A stretch of DNA of 64,000 nucleotides from G963668605 sp963793625. Its GTDB lineage: Bacteria; Acidobacteriota; Terriglobia; Bryobacterales; Bryobacteraceae. Position numbers and translations under genes: made by a program. The DNA lies in contig CAWCAT010000050.1 of assembly GCA_963793625.1 (NCBI GenBank), forward strand, positions 62,001 to 126,000. The letters are read 5' to 3'. The stretch's first letter is position 1, and the number at the start of each line of letters is the position of its first letter. Below the pieces are notes generated by a model, which saw nothing but the letters and a program-made list of their open reading frames with translations, did no database searches and was not told the DNA's origin. Below are positions 61,641 through 64,000 of the stretch, piece after piece.

Positions 61641-64000
61641 ATGTTCCGAGCCACCTTCTTCGCACTGTTTGTAACCATTGCCGCATTCGCTTATGTTGTT
61701 CCCGACCAAAGTGCCAACTGGAAGTTGTCGCTTAATGGAGACTGGAAATTTCAGTTCAATGGCGTGGCCACGGGGTTTGAACGCGCTGACTTCGATGATT
61801 CGAAGTGGTCCAACATTCGCGTGCCGGGCAACTGGGAAATGCAGGGCTTTGAAGATCCGCGTTACGGGACTCCGGAGCCTGGCACCGGTTATTATCGGCG
61901 CACCTTCCAAGTACCGAACTCTTGGACGTCCCGGCGCGTTTGGCTGCGTTTCGAAGGCGTGCTTTGGGGCTTCGAAGTTTGGGTCAATGGACACAGCGCG
62001 GGTAAGTTCGAGAGCGGGTTTAATCGCAGTGAATTCGATGTTACCGACCTGCTTGTTAAGGGACGGCCCAACGCACTGGCACTGCGCGTTTACCGGCGTT
62101 TCAAAGGATTCGAATTCGACACCAATGATGACTGGGCGCTCTCTGGCATTTACAGGGATGTCGCGCTGATCGCAATCCCCGACACACACATCGCCGACCT
62201 CACGGTCGTGTCGCTGGTGGATCGCGATCTATCGAACGCGAAAGTGAACTGCCGCGTTGCAGTGGGCCGCTACACGCCATCTGGTAGCTCCGCGACAACA
62301 CTTACCGCTACGCTACTCGGTCCTGATAGCGCGGTCGTCGCAACACTCACGCGCGCGGTCGAGCCAGGTAAGACGCAAGAGCTGAGCTTCGATGTGAAGA
62401 GTCCCGCGCTTTGGAATGCAGAGTCGCCGAAGCTTCATGAAGTGCGTTTGGAAATGAAGGTCGAAGGAAAAGTCGTGCACGCCATCAGCCGCCGGATTGG
62501 CGTGCGCCAGGTCAGCATTGAACGCGGCATTTTAATGCTGAATTATCAGCCGATAAAGATCCGGGGCGTTAACCACCATGATCTGCACCCCGATGTTGGC
62601 CGCTCCATGAGGGATGAGCATTACCGCCAGGACATCGAACTGATGAAGCAGGCCAACATCAACGCTGTGCGGACCTCGCACTATCCACCGGATCCGATGT
62701 TTCTCGATCTCTGCGATCGCTACGGCCTGTACGTGATCGACGAAGTGCCCTTCGGTGGTGGCGACAAAAATCTCAGCGATCCGTCGTATCTCGATGTGCT
62801 GCTTGCGCGCGCTGATGCGACAGTGCAGCGCGACAAGAACCATCCTTCGGTCATCATCTGGAGTATCGGTAATGAGAATCCAGTTACGCCGATCGTTATC
62901 AAGACTGTCGAAAAGGTGAAGCAGTTAGATCCGACGCGTCCCAAATTGCTGCCGGGTCCGAGAGGCAAAGGGTCTGAGCTCATCCCGGACGTTCTGGATA
63001 TCCTGGCACCGCACTATCCGTACGCGGAACCGGTCGAAGGGCGCGGGCGGACATCGTTCAGCGAACACGCGAAATCGACGACGGACAATCGGCCAGTCCT
63101 CGCAACAGAATTCTGTCATTCCCTGAACGGCGCATTCGAAGGCCTCAGCCGTATGTGGGACGTGATCGAGAAGAACGATCGCCTGGCGGGCGGCTGCATC
63201 TGGCACTTTCAGGATCAGGGCGTGAGGCGTAAGTTGATTATTGACAGTAATGGCGCGAGCGGCAGTGATGGTATCGTCTATGCGGATCGGTTCCCGCAGA
63301 CTGACTATTGGCTTACACGCCAGGTCTACTCTCCGATCGTAATCACGCCATCGCGTGTCACGGTGAAACCGGGCAAGCAGAACATCATGCTCCCCGTACT
63401 CAATCGTTATGACTTCACAAACTTGAGCCAGACTAAGGGGCAATGGCAGCACCTCCGCGATGGCAAACGGCTTGCGATGGGCACGCTGTCGGCTTCGGTT
63501 CCTGCGCATGGGAAGGGGCAGTTTCAGATCGCTCTTGATGTGCCACCCGACTCAGGCACACACGACCATTTGCTGCGACTGGAGTTTGTTGACGCGGCTG
63601 GCCGGAAAATCTATGAGCGTTCCGTTCAGCTCGTTCAGGAAAACGGCAAGGTGGATTTCGCCAGCCGCTTAACGGATCTGAAGGCGCCGGCGCAGTTCTC
63701 GGCAGCGGAGTTTATGAAAGGCGCCATCGTGCGCGTGGGCCGCAGACCTGAAGATGCTGAAGCGCGGAACTACGAAAAGTCCGAAACAAAGTTCTGGCAA
63801 ACGCCGCTTCTGACCAAGGCCAGGCTGCTTGAAGATAAAGCTGAAAAGCGCGCCGACGGGGCGGTAGTACTGCATCAGAAGCTCGAGTATTCCACTTCGG
63901 ATGCGGGCCGTGAAAAGCAGTCCATCCTTGCCGAGATCAATATGACGACTTCGCCGCGAGGCTGGGTCGACGTCGATTACGAACTTACGCCACGCAATGC
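61641..64000 (+). CDS. GH2 beta-galactosidase-like glycoside hydrolase (5' part)
   Basis: Open from ATG 61641 to the window end (786 residues; the gene continues). Signal peptide near residues 1-22, then the GH2 sugar-binding domain (WKLSLNGDWKFQFNG, NWEMQGFEDPRYG), an immunoglobulin-like domain, and the catalytic barrel: HYPPDPMFLDLCDRYGLYVI, the acid/base Glu in IWSIGNENPV, and the nucleophile Glu in LATEFCHSLNGAFEGL. GH2 enzymes hydrolyse terminal beta-galactosides, mannosides or glucuronides; the exact specificity is not clear. It is the end of a run of carbohydrate-related genes. Confidence 0.92.
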   Translation, partial: MFRATFFALFVTIAAFAYVVPDQSANWKLSLNGDWKFQFNGVATGFERADFDDSKWSNIRVPGNWEMQGFEDPRYGTPEPGTGYYRRTFQVPNSWTSRRVWLRFEGVLWGFEVWVNGHSAGKFESGFNRSEFDVTDLLVKGRPNALALRVYRRFKGFEFDTNDDWALSGIYRDVALIAIPDTHIADLTVVSLVDRDLSNAKVNCRVAVGRYTPSGSSATTLTATLLGPDSAVVATLTRAVEPGKTQELSFDVKSPALWNAESPKLHEVRLEMKVEGKVVHAISRRIGVRQVSIERGILMLNYQPIKIRGVNHHDLHPDVGRSMRDEHYRQDIELMKQANINAVRTSHYPPDPMFLDLCDRYGLYVIDEVPFGGGDKNLSDPSYLDVLLARADATVQRDKNHPSVIIWSIGNENPVTPIVIKTVEKVKQLDPTRPKLLPGPRGKGSELIPDVLDILAPHYPYAEPVEGRGRTSFSEHAKSTTDNRPVLATEFCHSLNGAFEGLSRMWDVIEKNDRLAGGCIWHFQDQGVRRKLIIDSNGASGSDGIVYADRFPQTDYWLTRQVYSPIVITPSRVTVKPGKQNIMLPVLNRYDFTNLSQTKGQWQHLRDGKRLAMGTLSASVPAHGKGQFQIALDVPPDSGTHDHLLRLEFVDAAGRKIYERSVQLVQENGKVDFASRLTDLKAPAQFSAAEFMKGAIVRVGRRPEDAEARNYEKSETKFWQTPLLTKARLLEDKAEKRADGAVVLHQKLEYSTSDAGREKQSILAEINMTTSPRGWVDVDYELTPRN

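Noticed and set aside
61452..62189. 245-residue frame on the minus strand
   Set aside because: Antisense to the GH2 enzyme start and the phosphoesterase end.
1..64000. tRNA genes, CRISPR arrays, insertion sequences, prophage or attachment sites
   Set aside because: No T-arm-like motifs, regularly spaced repeats, transposase or integrase genes, or flanking direct repeats were found by reading both strands.

Overview
The window reads as chromosomal DNA of a free-living acidobacterium of the Solibacter/Bryobacter type. Supporting this are two Oar-like TonB receptors with an N-terminal carboxypeptidase-regulatory (CnaB-like) domain, many Tat- or Sec-exported carbohydrate-active and heparinase-like proteins, a Tat-type Gfo/Idh/MocA oxidoreductase, and high coding density at a moderately high GC content. 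This placement is inferred from gene content only; there is no rRNA marker here. I saw no tRNA, rRNA, CRISPR, insertion sequence, integrase or phage gene, and no gene-free stretch longer than about 300 bases. No classical DNA-binding regulator or histidine kinase is visible; the only signalling genes are a PilZ protein and a degenerate GGDEF protein.

Layout. 1-8.2 kb: end of an unidentified gene, a SnoaL-like protein, then a leftward polysaccharide locus (heparinase-like lyase, TonB receptor split by a frameshift, sialate O-acetylesterase, strong terminator after the receptor). 8.2-13.8 kb: a tightly overlapping rightward operon iorA-iorB-paaK-ACT protein-aminotransferase-hypothetical, which could interconvert aromatic amino acids, arylpyruvates, arylacetyl-CoA and arylacetates. 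13.8-18.6 kb, leftward: Fe-type alcohol dehydrogenase and an ABM monooxygenase, a three-gene cassette (PA2779-like protein, C39-like cysteine peptidase, TPR plus outer-membrane-barrel protein), and a methyltransferase with an internal deletion. 18.6-24.7 kb, rightward: Gfo/Idh/MocA oxidoreductase and sugar isomerase; coaD, aminotransferase, mannose-6-phosphate isomerase; an SH3-like lipoprotein. 24.7-33.4 kb, leftward: FkbM methyltransferase, rfbD, PilZ and degenerate GGDEF, lnt-lipA-SPOR gene, slipin-NfeD pair, a small basic protein. 33.4-36.1 kb, rightward: ubiX, HAD phosphatase, trpB2.

36.1-64 kb is accessory and visibly eroding: a TonB-receptor remnant abutting a truncated MGMT-like gene, a second frameshifted TonB receptor, a prolyl-oligopeptidase-like hydrolase, a divergent ferredoxin/ric pair with a CRP-like palindrome, an SDR enzyme, an aldehyde dehydrogenase, nadD, a sulfatase, a frameshifted TPP enzyme, then a leftward polysaccharide-degradation block (GH95 remnant, pectate-lyase-like beta-helix, 1102-aa heparinase-like protein, frameshifted beta-helix). 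The right end holds small envelope or hypothetical genes, an SGNH hydrolase, a YfcE-like phosphoesterase and a GH2 beta-galactosidase cut by the window edge.

The most notable global signal is eleven damaged loci: seven single-base frameshifts and four deletion remnants, all in accessory genes, while housekeeping genes (coaD, nadD, lipA, lnt, ubiX, trpB2, manA) are intact. The most interesting intact modules are the C39-like peptidase/PA2779-like/TPR-barrel cassette and the aryl-acid operon, whose IorA lacks the usual C-terminal ferredoxin domain.
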